64,000 nt of DNA from Mycolicibacterium grossiae. Its GTDB lineage: Bacteria; Actinomycetota; Actinomycetes; Mycobacteriales; Mycobacteriaceae. The stretch is from the NCBI RefSeq assembly GCF_008329645.1, contig NZ_CP043474.1, positions 1,426,001-1,490,000 on the forward strand, given 5' to 3'. Shown in pieces: positions 18,137 through 26,278 of this stretch (positions are counted from its first letter, which is position 1; each line of letters starts with the position of its first letter). A model generated the notes under the pieces. It saw only the letters and a list, made by a program, of their open reading frames with translations, was not told the origin of the DNA and ran no database searches. A program made the translations under genes and the position numbers.

Positions 18137-18820
18137 TCAGTCGCCGCCGGTGTCACCGTTGGGGGCGCCGGCTCCGCCGCCCGAGGACAAATTGCCGCCA
18201 CCGCCCTCGGTACCGCCTTCGCCCGTGTTCCCCGACTCGCCGCCGGACGTGGACGGGCTGACGTCGTTCGGACCGGTCGATCCCTGCACGCCTTGGGAGC
18301 CGCCGCCACCGGTCGACCCGCCGCTGGACCCGCCACCGCCGGAGCCGCCGGGCATCGGCGCGCCAACCTGAATCCACGCCAACAGGTCTTCGGCGCCGTT
18401 GTTGTAGACGACGCTGTTCGGCGCGTCGCCCACCACGTCGAAGTAGAGCTTGCCCTCCGTGGAGGCGCCCTGGAACAGAGGTGCCGCGCTGAGCGTCGAC
18501 ACCTGCGGTAGGACGCGGTAGTTCGCACCGTTCTCCGCGCGAGCGTTGAAGAACGGCACGACGGGAAGCACCGTGCCTGCGTTCGACCGGGCCATCACCG
18601 TCGCCTCCCACAGCTGACCGGCGACCGGGTAAGCCACGGCATCGCCGCTGGGCATGATCTTGCTGACGGTGTAGGCGATCTCCGCGCCGTTGAGATCCCT
18701 CAACGGCTCCTCGATGCCCACCACCTGGATGTCAGTCGTCGCCGATGCCGACGGCGCGGCGCCGAAGCCGAACAGCACCGCGGTGGCTGCGAGGGCCACC
18801 GCCGTTCTCTTGGTGTCCAC
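18137..18820 (-). CDS. Secreted DUF1942 (MPT63-like) protein with Gly/Ser-rich tail
   Basis: A 227-residue exported protein. The GTG at 18820 is chosen because GGGAGG lies seven bases upstream; an ATG five codons earlier has no ribosome-binding site. A signal peptide covers about residues 1-27 (AVALAATAVLFGFGAAPSASA). The mature part (about 28-160) matches the DUF1942 immunoglobulin-like fold of the mycobacterial antigen MPT63: LNGAEIAYTVSKI, GQLWEATVMARSNAG, PVVPFFNARAENG and GKLYFDVVG. The last 60 residues or so are almost only Gly, Ser, Thr, Asn and Glu, a tail the canonical short MPT63 lacks. Confidence 0.85.
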   Translation of the reverse strand: MDTKRTAVALAATAVLFGFGAAPSASATTDIQVVGIEEPLRDLNGAEIAYTVSKIMPSGDAVAYPVAGQLWEATVMARSNAGTVLPVVPFFNARAENGANYRVLPQVSTLSAAPLFQGASTEGKLYFDVVGDAPNSVVYNNGAEDLLAWIQVGAPMPGGSGGGGSSGGSTGGGGSQGVQGSTGPNDVSPSTSGGESGNTGEGGTEGGGGNLSSGGGAGAPNGDTGGD

Positions 18821-19024
18821 GCGGACCTCCCTCATTCGATGGAGTCGCCAGGTACCCGGGTGCCTCGGGGACAAACGCGAGGTCCCGCGGGTCGGATTCA
18901 CCGGAAGCAGTCAGGTCCATGCCAGTCGACGCGGACCTCGGGCGGGCAGCGTTGGTGGCGCACGGTGACGAAGGTCGATCGGGATCGACGCGTATCCGTC
19001 GCCTGCCCGCATCGAAGGAGAAAC

Positions 19025-19552
19025 GTGTTCACTGCTGACGGAACGACCGGCGCCTTGCTCGCCGAGCTGGCGACGACGCCTCCGGGTCCGACGCTCGACT
19101 GCTTCGGTGGCTTGATCGAGGTGTTGAGCAAGGCCGACGAATTCTGGGTGCTGCGTGGGACCGTCCCACCCGGATCGGTCGTACCGGCGCACCGCCACCC
19201 GGACGCCGAGGACTTCCTCATCCTCGCCGGAACGCAACAGGTACTCGTTTCCGAGGGAGATCAGATGGTGTGGCGCGACGCGCGCGCCGGGGACTACGTG
19301 CGCGTCCCCGGCAGGGCGTTGCACGCGCATCGCAACGTCACCGACCGTCCGGCCATCGACCTGATCGTCACGACGGCACGCCTCGGTCGGTTCTTCGAGG
19401 AAATAGGGCGTCCCATGACGAAGGACCACCGCCCGCCGACGCCGGAAGAGGTGGCGTTCTTCGCCGCGAAGAGTCGCGAGTACGGCTACGAACTCGCGTC
19501 ACCGGAGGAGAACGCCGCCTATGGCATCCATCTGCCCTTCGATCTGCCATAG
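19025..19552 (+). CDS. Cupin-domain protein
   Basis: A 175-residue protein with a central cupin barrel. HRHPDAEDFLILAG (about residues 57-70) supplies the metal-binding His/Glu-type motif, and VPGRALHAHRN supplies the second cupin motif. The start at GTG 19025 is supported by AAGGAG six bases upstream; an ATG further up lies in sequence that does not look coding. The roughly 200-bp region between it and the divergent DUF1942 gene shows no clear promoter. The activity is unknown; the domain could be an enzyme or a ligand-binding protein. Confidence 0.8.
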   Translation: MFTADGTTGALLAELATTPPGPTLDCFGGLIEVLSKADEFWVLRGTVPPGSVVPAHRHPDAEDFLILAGTQQVLVSEGDQMVWRDARAGDYVRVPGRALHAHRNVTDRPAIDLIVTTARLGRFFEEIGRPMTKDHRPPTPEEVAFFAAKSREYGYELASPEENAAYGIHLPFDLP

Positions 19553-19591
19553 CGCAGTGATCGAGCGGGCGAGGCGGTCCGGCGGGCAGGG

Positions 19592-20653
19592 TCACTCCTC
19601 GGCGACGTGAACGCGGTTGCCGCCGGCCCGTTTCGCTGCGTACATCGCAGTGTCCGCGGCGGCCACGAGTCGGTCGATGGAGGCCGTCCAATCGAAGGAG
19701 CCGTCGCGCATGGCCATCGACGCCACGCCGATGCTCGCTCCGACGCCGTCGCACGATACGCGGATTGCCTCGCACAGTTCATCGGCCAGTCGAAGGCCCT
19801 GTCGCGGACCGTCCCGGAGGGCTACCAAGAACTCTTCACCACCTGCTCGACACGTAACACCCTGCCGCGGCGTGTGTTCGACGATGGCTTGGGCCGCTCG
19901 CCGGAGCACGTCATCACCGGCGGCATGTCCGTGGGTGTCGTTCACGGACTTGAAATCGTCGAGGTCGATCATCAGCACGTGCAGTGTCGGATTCGCCTCG
20001 CTCAGAGACGGATTCGACAGGACCATCCGCGTGGCCTGGGCAGCGAACGCGCGTCGGTTCAGTAAACCCGTCAGGGGATCCTGGTCGGACCGCGTCGCAT
20101 AGTGTCGCAACGCTTTCAAGGCGCCGCGGATGCACACGGGCGCCACGATGGTGAGGAGCCACACGAGCCAGAACGCCGCTATGGCCGTCGCCGCATCGAT
20201 GGACTCGGCGAGCCGGTAGGTGGCGACGCACGCCGTGGCGACGGCTATCACCACGTTGAAGGCCAGTGTCCGAGTGCTGTGCAGCAGCGCGATGTAACCG
20301 CCCGTCACCGCGAGGACCATGCAGGCGAGGGCGGCGACCGCGGCCCGCGGCTCGGTCAGGCTCCACGCGGATACGCACACCGCACCGAGCGTCACGGAGT
20401 AGAGCGACTGTCGACGGGTCGGCCACCGCGTCAGCCAAAACCAGGTCATGAACAGGCAGACGACGACGCCGACCGAACCGACGATGACGGACTCGAGCGG
20501 CACGCGTCGACGCATCATTGCCGAGAGGGGCACGAGTGCTGCCGAGCCGGTCACGGTGGCCATGGCGAGACGCGCCTTCGCATCCAAGCCGCGACTCCGT
20601 AGGAAGATACTCAGCCACTCGAAGTGGTCTTCCTCGCTGAGCCAGGTGTTCAC
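19592..20653 (-). CDS. Membrane-bound diguanylate cyclase (GGDEF domain)
   Basis: A 353-residue protein with about six membrane spans (residues 30-180) followed by a GGDEF domain (about 190-350). The active-site loop reads GGEEF (about 271-275), and DLDDFKSVNDTHGHAAGDD carries the metal-binding and substrate-binding residues, so it should make cyclic di-GMP from GTP. No EAL domain is attached. The GTG at 20653 (VNTWLSEEDHFEWL) matches the usual start of mycobacterial homologues; an upstream ATG at 20767 would add 38 atypical residues. It faces the cupin gene tail to tail. Confidence 0.85.
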   Translation of the reverse strand: MNTWLSEEDHFEWLSIFLRSRGLDAKARLAMATVTGSAALVPLSAMMRRRVPLESVIVGSVGVVVCLFMTWFWLTRWPTRRQSLYSVTLGAVCVSAWSLTEPRAAVAALACMVLAVTGGYIALLHSTRTLAFNVVIAVATACVATYRLAESIDAATAIAAFWLVWLLTIVAPVCIRGALKALRHYATRSDQDPLTGLLNRRAFAAQATRMVLSNPSLSEANPTLHVLMIDLDDFKSVNDTHGHAAGDDVLRRAAQAIVEHTPRQGVTCRAGGEEFLVALRDGPRQGLRLADELCEAIRVSCDGVGASIGVASMAMRDGSFDWTASIDRLVAAADTAMYAAKRAGGNRVHVAEE

Positions 20654-21070
20654 GCGCGACAAGCCGTCCCCACGGCGCGGGCGACGCTGGTAGTTCAAGG
20701 CATCCCCCTCATCGACGACGCCAGCCAGAGCCTGTGCCGGGACCCCTTTGTAGCAACGTTTTGGCAATCGGGTTGGCTGAGGATCGATCTTATCGAATGC
20801 GGCGCACCGTGGTCATCACGAATTAGCCGTCTGCCTTTGACGTCCGCGCTAGATCGAGGCGCGAGGCGTTTGCCCTGTCATGCGACTTATCTTCGGGCGC
20901 GTTGAAAACGGTACCGACGTGAGGGCACGTAGCAGCAGTTGAAGACAACTGAAGACTCTATTGGCCGCCCGTTTCTCCACAGCCCCAGGTGAAACAACTG
21001 GGATTGCCAGTAACAACCGTGTCGTCTCGCCGCCCACCGAAAAGCCGTCGAAAGATGTTTGCTGAACGTC
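20654..21070. other. Long intergenic region with two small hairpins
   Basis: No credible gene is found in these roughly 420 bp; base composition is more AT-rich than the flanks. Two perfect inverted repeats are present: CAGTTG-AAGA-CAACTG (20936-20951) and CCCAG-N9-CTGGG (20984-21002). They could belong to a small RNA or a leader, but no strong promoter or T-run terminator accompanies them. Confidence 0.35.
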
Positions 21071-21099
21071 TTGTCACACATTCGTAATAGTTCTACGCT
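21071..21099 (+). promoter_or_regulatory. SigA-type promoter of the MPTR-like gene
   Basis: TTGTCA (21071-21076), a 17-bp spacer and TACGCT (21094-21099) form a good housekeeping promoter. Transcription would begin near 21106, about 29 bases before the ATG at 21135. Confidence 0.65.
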
Positions 21100-21134
21100 C
21101 GACCCCGTCAGCGGCTCTCAGCGAAGGGAATCTC

Positions 21135-21602
21135 ATGTCTCGCACTCGTTCCACCCTGCTCCTTGGCGCGTCGTTCATCGGCGCAGCTGCTCTCGCGGTA
21201 CTGGGCACCGGCACGGCGTCGGCCGACAGCGGCATCAACTTCACGCCTGGCAATGACGGGCTCCTCAACAGCGGGACCGGCAACACCGGCATCCTGAACG
21301 GCGGCGTCGGCAACAGCGGCGTCGCGAACAACCTGCTCGGCCCCGGCGTGTTCAACAGCGGCATCGCGAATGGTCTGCTCGGCGGCTCCGGCAACACCGG
21401 GGTGGCGAACCTCGGCAACCTGAATCAGGGCATCGCCAACATCGGCAACCTGAACAACGGCGTGGCTGGCATCGGCAACCTCAACACCGGCGCAGTCAAC
21501 GTCGGCAACGCCAACACCGGGCTCGTCAACATCGGCAACGCCAACGGCGGTGTGGTCACCATCGGAAACGGGCGGACGGGCTTGATCCGCCTCGGCTTCT
21601 GA
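21135..21602 (+). CDS. Small secreted Asn/Gly pentapeptide-repeat protein (MPTR-like)
   Basis: A 155-residue protein with an N-terminal signal peptide (about 1-31, LLLGASFIGAAALAVLGTG, cleavage near ASADS). It then consists almost wholly of Asn-x-Gly-x-x pentapeptides (NTGILNGGVGNSGVAN and similar, residues 38-150). These repeats are the hallmark of the PPE-MPTR proteins, but here there is no PPE or PE domain; a Sec signal replaces it. A right-handed beta-helix surface protein is likely. AAGGGA lies before the ATG, and a perfect terminator hairpin follows the stop. The function is unknown. Confidence 0.85.
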   Translation: MSRTRSTLLLGASFIGAAALAVLGTGTASADSGINFTPGNDGLLNSGTGNTGILNGGVGNSGVANNLLGPGVFNSGIANGLLGGSGNTGVANLGNLNQGIANIGNLNNGVAGIGNLNTGAVNVGNANTGLVNIGNANGGVVTIGNGRTGLIRLGF

Positions 21603-21618
21603 GGCTCGAAGGAGGGTC

Positions 21619-21656
21619 CTCGGGGCCGCAGGACGCGATCGTCCTGCGGCCCCGAG
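21619..21656. terminator. Strong bidirectional terminator hairpin
   Basis: A perfect 17-bp inverted repeat (CTCGGGGCCGCAGGACG and its complement) encloses a CGAT loop. It lies between the stop of the MPTR-like gene and the stop of the convergent AraC gene. There is no T run, as usual in mycobacteria. Confidence 0.8.
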
Positions 21657-21661
21657 TGCGC

Positions 21662-22627
21662 TCAGCCTGCCGTGCGGAACCGGTCGCGGTACGCCTTCGG
21701 GGACACGCCGAGGTGGTTGAGGAACACCCGTCGAAAGGTCTCCGGGCTGCGGAATCCGGCGAGGCGGGCGCTCTCACCCACGCTGTGCCCGGCGTCGAGG
21801 GCGGCCTTGGCGAGGTCGACGCGGACCAGCTCGACGTAGCGTGCCGGGGTCGTGTCCAGCTGCGCGTGGAAGAGCCGGGTCAACTGCCGTGTGCTGAGGG
21901 CTGCGTGCGCGGCGAGCGTCGTCACGCTGTGCGTGGCAGCGGGATCGGCGGCGATCGCGTCGATGACGCGGCGCAACGCCGATTCCGGCGGGGGATCGGA
22001 TTCGACGAGGACCGAGAACTGCGATTGGCCGCCCGCGCGCTTGAGATAGACCACCAGCGACCTCGCGACCTCCCGCACCAGGTCGCTGCCGTGGTCCCGC
22101 TCCACCAGCCCGAGGGCGAGGTCGATACCCGCGGACACCCCGGCCGAGGTGAAGACGTTCCCGTCATCGACGTAGATGGGGTCGGGTTCCACGTGCACCT
22201 TGGGAAAGGCGTTGGCCAGCAGTCGGGTATGGCGCCAGTGCGTGGTGACGCGACGGCCGTCCAGGACGCCGGCCTTCGCCAGGATGAACGCCCCGGTGCA
22301 GATGGAAGCCAATCGGCGGGTCCGACCGGACAGCGCCTTGACCGCGTCGACGAGCGCCGGATCGATGGGTCGGCCGACCAGGCCATCCCCGCCGGCCACC
22401 AGGACGGTGTCGACGTCGGTGATCGCGTCGACGGACGCGGCCACGGCGAAACGCGTGCCCACCGACGTCGAGACGTCGTTGCCGTCGGGCGAAACGAAGC
22501 GCAGCCGGTACCGCGCGCCGAATCGATTCGCCTCGGCGAAGACCTCGGCGGGACCGACGGCGTCGAGCAGCTTCACGCCGTCGAACACCACGATGACGAC
22601 GTCGAGCTCCGCCTCCCGTGTCTGCAC
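21662..22627 (-). CDS. GlxA-type regulator: DJ-1/PfpI domain plus AraC helix-turn-helix
   Basis: A 321-residue transcription regulator. Residues about 8-175 form a DJ-1/PfpI (class I amidotransferase-like) domain with SICTGAFILAKAG as the elbow containing Cys near 109. Residues about 215-315 form an AraC domain with two helix-turn-helix units (LSTRQLTRLFHAQL and AGFRSPETFRRVF). Such GlxA-like proteins act as ligand-responsive activators. The start is GTG 22627. It is divergent from the HD-domain gene 112 bp away, which is the natural target. Confidence 0.9.
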   Translation of the reverse strand: MQTREAELDVVIVVFDGVKLLDAVGPAEVFAEANRFGARYRLRFVSPDGNDVSTSVGTRFAVAASVDAITDVDTVLVAGGDGLVGRPIDPALVDAVKALSGRTRRLASICTGAFILAKAGVLDGRRVTTHWRHTRLLANAFPKVHVEPDPIYVDDGNVFTSAGVSAGIDLALGLVERDHGSDLVREVARSLVVYLKRAGGQSQFSVLVESDPPPESALRRVIDAIAADPAATHSVTTLAAHAALSTRQLTRLFHAQLDTTPARYVELVRVDLAKAALDAGHSVGESARLAGFRSPETFRRVFLNHLGVSPKAYRDRFRTAG

Positions 22628-22739
22628 CCGTCCATTGTGTCCTGATTCGAGGGAAACATGGCAGATCTGCCACAGCCGCCACGTGACTTAGCGATCGCAG
22701 ACTGGGGTCGAAGCTCACATCGAACCCAGGAGGACACCG

Positions 22740-23393
22740 ATGACCACGCAACTTCCGCACACCATCGCCGGCATCGCGATCCCGGATACGCCGTTGGTAC
22801 GGGCGACCACGGACTACATCCGGCAGCGCGAGGACGACCTGCTCTTCGACCACTCCGTGCGCGTGTTCCTCTTCGGTGCGTTGCAGGGACGACGCCGCGG
22901 CATCGACGTCGACCTCGAATTGCTGTACGTCGGGGCCATGTTCCACGACCTGGGGCTCACTGAACCGTTCCGCACCGAGTCCCGGTTGCGCTTCGAGGTC
23001 GACGGCGCGAATGCCGCGCGCGACTTCCTGCTCGAACGGGGCGTCGGCGCCGCCGACGCCCGCAAGGTGTGGCTCGGCATCGCCCTGCACACGACGCCCG
23101 GCGTGCCGGAGTTCCTCGACCCGGAGACGGCACTCGTCACTGCGGGCGTGGAGACCGACGTGCTCGGCATCGGTCGGGGCGACCTGCCACAGGAGGCGCT
23201 CGACGCGGTGACCGCCGCCCATCCACGTCCGGACTTCAAGAACCGCATCCTGCACGCCTTCACCGAGGGTGTGAAGGCGCGTCCGGGCAGCACGTTCGGC
23301 ACCGTGAACGCCGACGTCCTCGCACACTTCGACCCGTCGTACACGAGGGAGGACTTCGTCGAGATCATCCGGTCGAACGGCTGGCCGGAGTGA
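22740..23393 (+). CDS. HD-domain hydrolase (cyanamide-hydratase-like)
   Basis: A 217-residue protein with an HD metal-binding domain: FDHSVRVFLFG near residue 36, the HD pair in MFHDLGLT near 67 and a later His in IALHTTPG near 118. Fungal cyanamide hydratase and many bacterial homologues share this short single-domain form; the substrate is not evident. AGGAGGACACCG precedes the ATG. The head-to-head GlxA/AraC gene probably controls it. Confidence 0.8.
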   Translation: MTTQLPHTIAGIAIPDTPLVRATTDYIRQREDDLLFDHSVRVFLFGALQGRRRGIDVDLELLYVGAMFHDLGLTEPFRTESRLRFEVDGANAARDFLLERGVGAADARKVWLGIALHTTPGVPEFLDPETALVTAGVETDVLGIGRGDLPQEALDAVTAAHPRPDFKNRILHAFTEGVKARPGSTFGTVNADVLAHFDPSYTREDFVEIIRSNGWPE

Positions 23394-23471
23394 TCGGTAT
23401 CGGTCGTGGACGCGTCACCGACGAGGACCACCGCATGCAACTCCGCTTCGGCTAAGGCGCGTCTCGCGGCG

Positions 23472-24911
23472 TCACGCCGACTCGGCGGTGGTCGCCGGGA
23501 CCTCCCAGTCGAGGACGCGGCCGGGAGCCGAGTCCGTCGGCGGGAGCAGACGTCCGCCGTGGCGGGTGGTAAGCGATCGGATTCGTTCGAGCTTCGCGAG
23601 CACGTCGGGGTCGGCCTCACGCCCCACTTCGTGGTCGGGCCCCGCCCCGCCGTCGGTGACCCGAAGGGCCAGTCCCTCGTCGGTGGCGGCCACGCGGACG
23701 CTCGCCGAGGTCGCCCGTCGCAAGGAGACGGCGCCGATGGCCTCCCGCAGCACGGTGAGCACCGCCACGTCGACTCCGGGGTCGAGGCGCACCCGCTCGA
23801 CCGGCCCGACGAACGTCAGGCTCGGTGCGAACCCGAGATGCGGCGCGCTCTCGTCGACCACCTCGATGATCGCGGACCGCAGCCCGTCGTCCCGTGAGGA
23901 CGCGTGGGCGTCGTCGAGATCGAAGATGATGCGCTGCAGGTCCTCGATGATGTCGTCGGTCGCGGCGATCAGAGGCCGCATGTCCGAGGCTCCGCGCGCA
24001 GACGCCGACGTGAGGTCCAGACCCAGTCCGAAGACCCGTCGGATCGTGCGGTCGTGCAGCTTCGCGGCCATGCGCGATTGCTCGGCGCGGCGTTCCGCGT
24101 CGACGAGGCGCTTGGCGCTGCTGCGCAGATTGCCGCGCAGCACCTCGACGGCCTCGGCGAGGACGGCGATCTCGCGGGGGCCGCGGGGGAAGATGTGGTG
24201 GTCGTAGTTGCCGTCGGCGACCGCGCGGACGTCGCGGACGACGGCGTCGACGGGCCGGGTGAGCGAGCGATGGATCAGCACCGCCGCGGCGGCGATGGCG
24301 CCGAGGACCAGGGCGATGGCGGTGTACTGGGCGACGTTGGCGACCCGCTGAGCCGTCCTGACGTCGTAAACGTGTTCGGCGACGATCTCGCCCATCCGCG
24401 TGTCCAACGCCGCCAGGTCGGTGCGTAGCGCATCGAAGAGCTGCTTGCCCGACTGCGCCGTCGGAACCGTGGCCGGCGGCGGAAGCGGGCCGGTACGGCG
24501 CGCCGCGATCTCCGGTTCGGCGGCCTCCGTCGTCCAGCGCTCGGCGGACGCCGCGACGGCCTCGAGCCGTCGAGCGGCTTCGTCGTCGTTGCTCAGCCGC
24601 GAACGCAGCGACGCGAGGAGCGGCGTGGCCGTCGCGCGCCCGGCGTCGTACGGCTGCAGGAACGACGGGTCGCCGGTCAACAGGAATCCGCGCTGACCGG
24701 TCTCCTGGTCGACGAGCGCCTTGGTCAACGCCGCGACCTCCGTCCGTGCCGGCATCACCTGATCGTTGAGGTCGGTGAGAGTGCGCGCCACGCTGAGTCG
24801 CGCGCCGAGGGAGAAGGCGGTCGGCACCGCGAAGATGGCCACGATCGACCCCACCAACAGCCAGATCGTCCATCGCAGCGACATGCGCGCGACGTCGTCG
24901 GATCTCCCCAT
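23472..24911 (-). CDS. CHASE3-HAMP sensor histidine kinase with degenerate ATP-binding domain
   Basis: A 479-residue membrane sensor. TM1 is at about 14-36; an extracellular CHASE3-like helical domain (about 40-190) carries the typical DQETGQRGFLLTG at 68-80; TM2 is at about 195-215; HAMP follows to 265. The HisKA_3 dimerisation helix keeps the phospho-acceptor in KLHDRTIRR (His286). The catalytic domain is damaged: the N-box reads REAIGAVSLRR without Asn (about 389-399), and the GLxN element before the final helix is missing, although a DGGAG box remains. It may therefore accept or transfer phosphate but bind ATP poorly. Two DosR-box-like sites lie 65-100 bp upstream. Confidence 0.85.
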   Translation of the reverse strand: MGRSDDVARMSLRWTIWLLVGSIVAIFAVPTAFSLGARLSVARTLTDLNDQVMPARTEVAALTKALVDQETGQRGFLLTGDPSFLQPYDAGRATATPLLASLRSRLSNDDEAARRLEAVAASAERWTTEAAEPEIAARRTGPLPPPATVPTAQSGKQLFDALRTDLAALDTRMGEIVAEHVYDVRTAQRVANVAQYTAIALVLGAIAAAAVLIHRSLTRPVDAVVRDVRAVADGNYDHHIFPRGPREIAVLAEAVEVLRGNLRSSAKRLVDAERRAEQSRMAAKLHDRTIRRVFGLGLDLTSASARGASDMRPLIAATDDIIEDLQRIIFDLDDAHASSRDDGLRSAIIEVVDESAPHLGFAPSLTFVGPVERVRLDPGVDVAVLTVLREAIGAVSLRRATSASVRVAATDEGLALRVTDGGAGPDHEVGREADPDVLAKLERIRSLTTRHGGRLLPPTDSAPGRVLDWEVPATTAESA

Positions 24912-24975
24912 GGTCGTCCCTCAACACCCGAACGTCACTGGCGACGCCCGGGCCGGTGCATCGCCGATGCCATGA

Positions 24976-24989
24976 AGGACTTTATGCCC
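24976..24989. promoter_or_regulatory. DosR-box-like site 1
   Basis: AGGACTTTATGCCC matches the 14-bp core GGGACTWWAGTCCC of the DosR motif at 11 positions. It lies 65 bp upstream of the CHASE3 kinase start and close to a DevR-like regulator gene. Confidence 0.5.
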
Positions 24990-24997
24990 CATCGGCG

Positions 24998-25011
24998 GGG
25001 ACTTACGCTGC
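24998..25011. promoter_or_regulatory. DosR-box-like site 2
   Basis: GGGACTTACGCTGC matches the DosR core mainly in its first half-site (GGGACTTA), 10 of 14 positions. It starts 22 bp after site 1, two helical turns, the kind of tandem spacing that would allow cooperative binding. Confidence 0.4.
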
Positions 25012-25152
25012 GGCCACGGGGTGCCGAGCCGTCCTAGGCTCGGTACCAGCGATGGACGTGAGGGGTTGCCTCCAGTTCTTCGTCAGGCGAGACCGAAGGC
25101 AACCACGTCGTTCAGCAGCCAGCGCGTTTTCCGTCATCGCCGACTTCCACGC

Positions 25153-26265
25153 TCACCCGCTCATCGGCACCGACCACCGCACGAGTGTGCGGCCGTCGTC
25201 GGCGTCACCGGTGAAGAGTCGTCCCCCCGAGGCCTCCGCCCGTTGACGGAGGTTGTCGAGCCCGCGACCGTCGATGGCCGCGCGGATGCCACTGCCGTCG
25301 TCGTACACCGCGATCTCCAACTCGTCGCGCCCCACCGTGACCCGCACGGTCACGTCGGTCGCGCCTCCATGACGCACGGCGTTGCTCACCGTCTCCCGCA
25401 CGACGGCTTCCGCGTGCTCGGCGAGGTGCGGTGCCACCCTGACGAGCGGTCCCACGTAATCGACCGTGGTGCGTACCCGGGCGCTCGCGAACGACGAGAC
25501 GGCGTCGTCAATGCGTCGCTGCATGTGCGTGGTGGTGGGCCGATCGGCGTGCAATTCGAAGATAGCCGTGCGGATTTCGTGAATGACCTCCTGGAGGTCG
25601 TCGACGTAGGCGGTCAGGTCCTGACCGAGTGCCGGCGGGGCCCGGCCGATCGCCGACTGCAGTCCCAGTCCCACCGCGAAAACGCGCTGGATGACGTGGT
25701 CGTGCAGATCCCGGGCGATGCGGTCGCGATCGGTGAGGACGTCGGTGCGCCGTGACTGCGCGGCGTCGCCGAGCGAGCGAGCCCATTCGGCGTGCGCGAC
25801 GAGTTCGGCGGCGACGGTGAGGTCGTGCTCGTCGAAGGGGGCGGCACGGACCACTAGCATCGCCGCGTCCGTGCCGAACGCGCCCGACAGTGGCACGACG
25901 AGGGTGGGTCCGCGCAGCGCTCGACCACTGGAAAACGGGACGTCGGCGTCGCTCACTTTCGTGGGTCGCCTCGTCGCGATCGCGTCGATGAGGGAACGGA
26001 CGGAATGCACCGGCACGGGCGCCGCCGTCCCGGCGTCGTCGCCTCCGGCGGCGTGGTCCTCGACCGCGAGGTGGTCGATGATCAACGACGGCGGGGTGGT
26101 CTCTGACAGCCGACCGACGGCGGCGCCGTCCGCTGCGAACACCTCGAGAGCTGCCGTGCACAGCGACCGCGCCAACGACGCTGCGTCCTCGTGTTCCCCG
26201 GCGGCGTCGCGGATGCGCCGCATCGCCTGCAGCAACAGCCGTTCTCGCGTGCCGGCTCCAGTCAT
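25153..26265 (-). CDS. GAF-domain sensor histidine kinase (DevS/DosT-related)
   Basis: A 370-residue cytoplasmic kinase. Residues about 20-160 form one GAF-like sensor domain, fewer than the two of M. tuberculosis DevS/DosT. The HisKA_3 helix has a canonical RDLHDHVIQRVF (His188). The ATPase domain is complete, with N-box RETVSNAVRH, G1 box DDGSG and GRGLDNLRQRAE. It lies 13 bp downstream of the DevR-like regulator, so the two are a cotranscribed two-component system. No heme-ligand assignment is possible from the sequence alone. The signal is unknown, with redox or gas sensing the precedent. Confidence 0.9.
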   Translation of the reverse strand: MTGAGTRERLLLQAMRRIRDAAGEHEDAASLARSLCTAALEVFAADGAAVGRLSETTPPSLIIDHLAVEDHAAGGDDAGTAAPVPVHSVRSLIDAIATRRPTKVSDADVPFSSGRALRGPTLVVPLSGAFGTDAAMLVVRAAPFDEHDLTVAAELVAHAEWARSLGDAAQSRRTDVLTDRDRIARDLHDHVIQRVFAVGLGLQSAIGRAPPALGQDLTAYVDDLQEVIHEIRTAIFELHADRPTTTHMQRRIDDAVSSFASARVRTTVDYVGPLVRVAPHLAEHAEAVVRETVSNAVRHGGATDVTVRVTVGRDELEIAVYDDGSGIRAAIDGRGLDNLRQRAEASGGRLFTGDADDGRTLVRWSVPMSG

Positions 26266-26278
26266 GACGGCGGCGACG

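Noticed and set aside
21230..21600. Regular DNA repetition resembling a CRISPR or satellite array
   Set aside because: The period is 15 bp and stays in frame as Asn-x-Gly-x-x pentapeptides, so it is a coding repeat.
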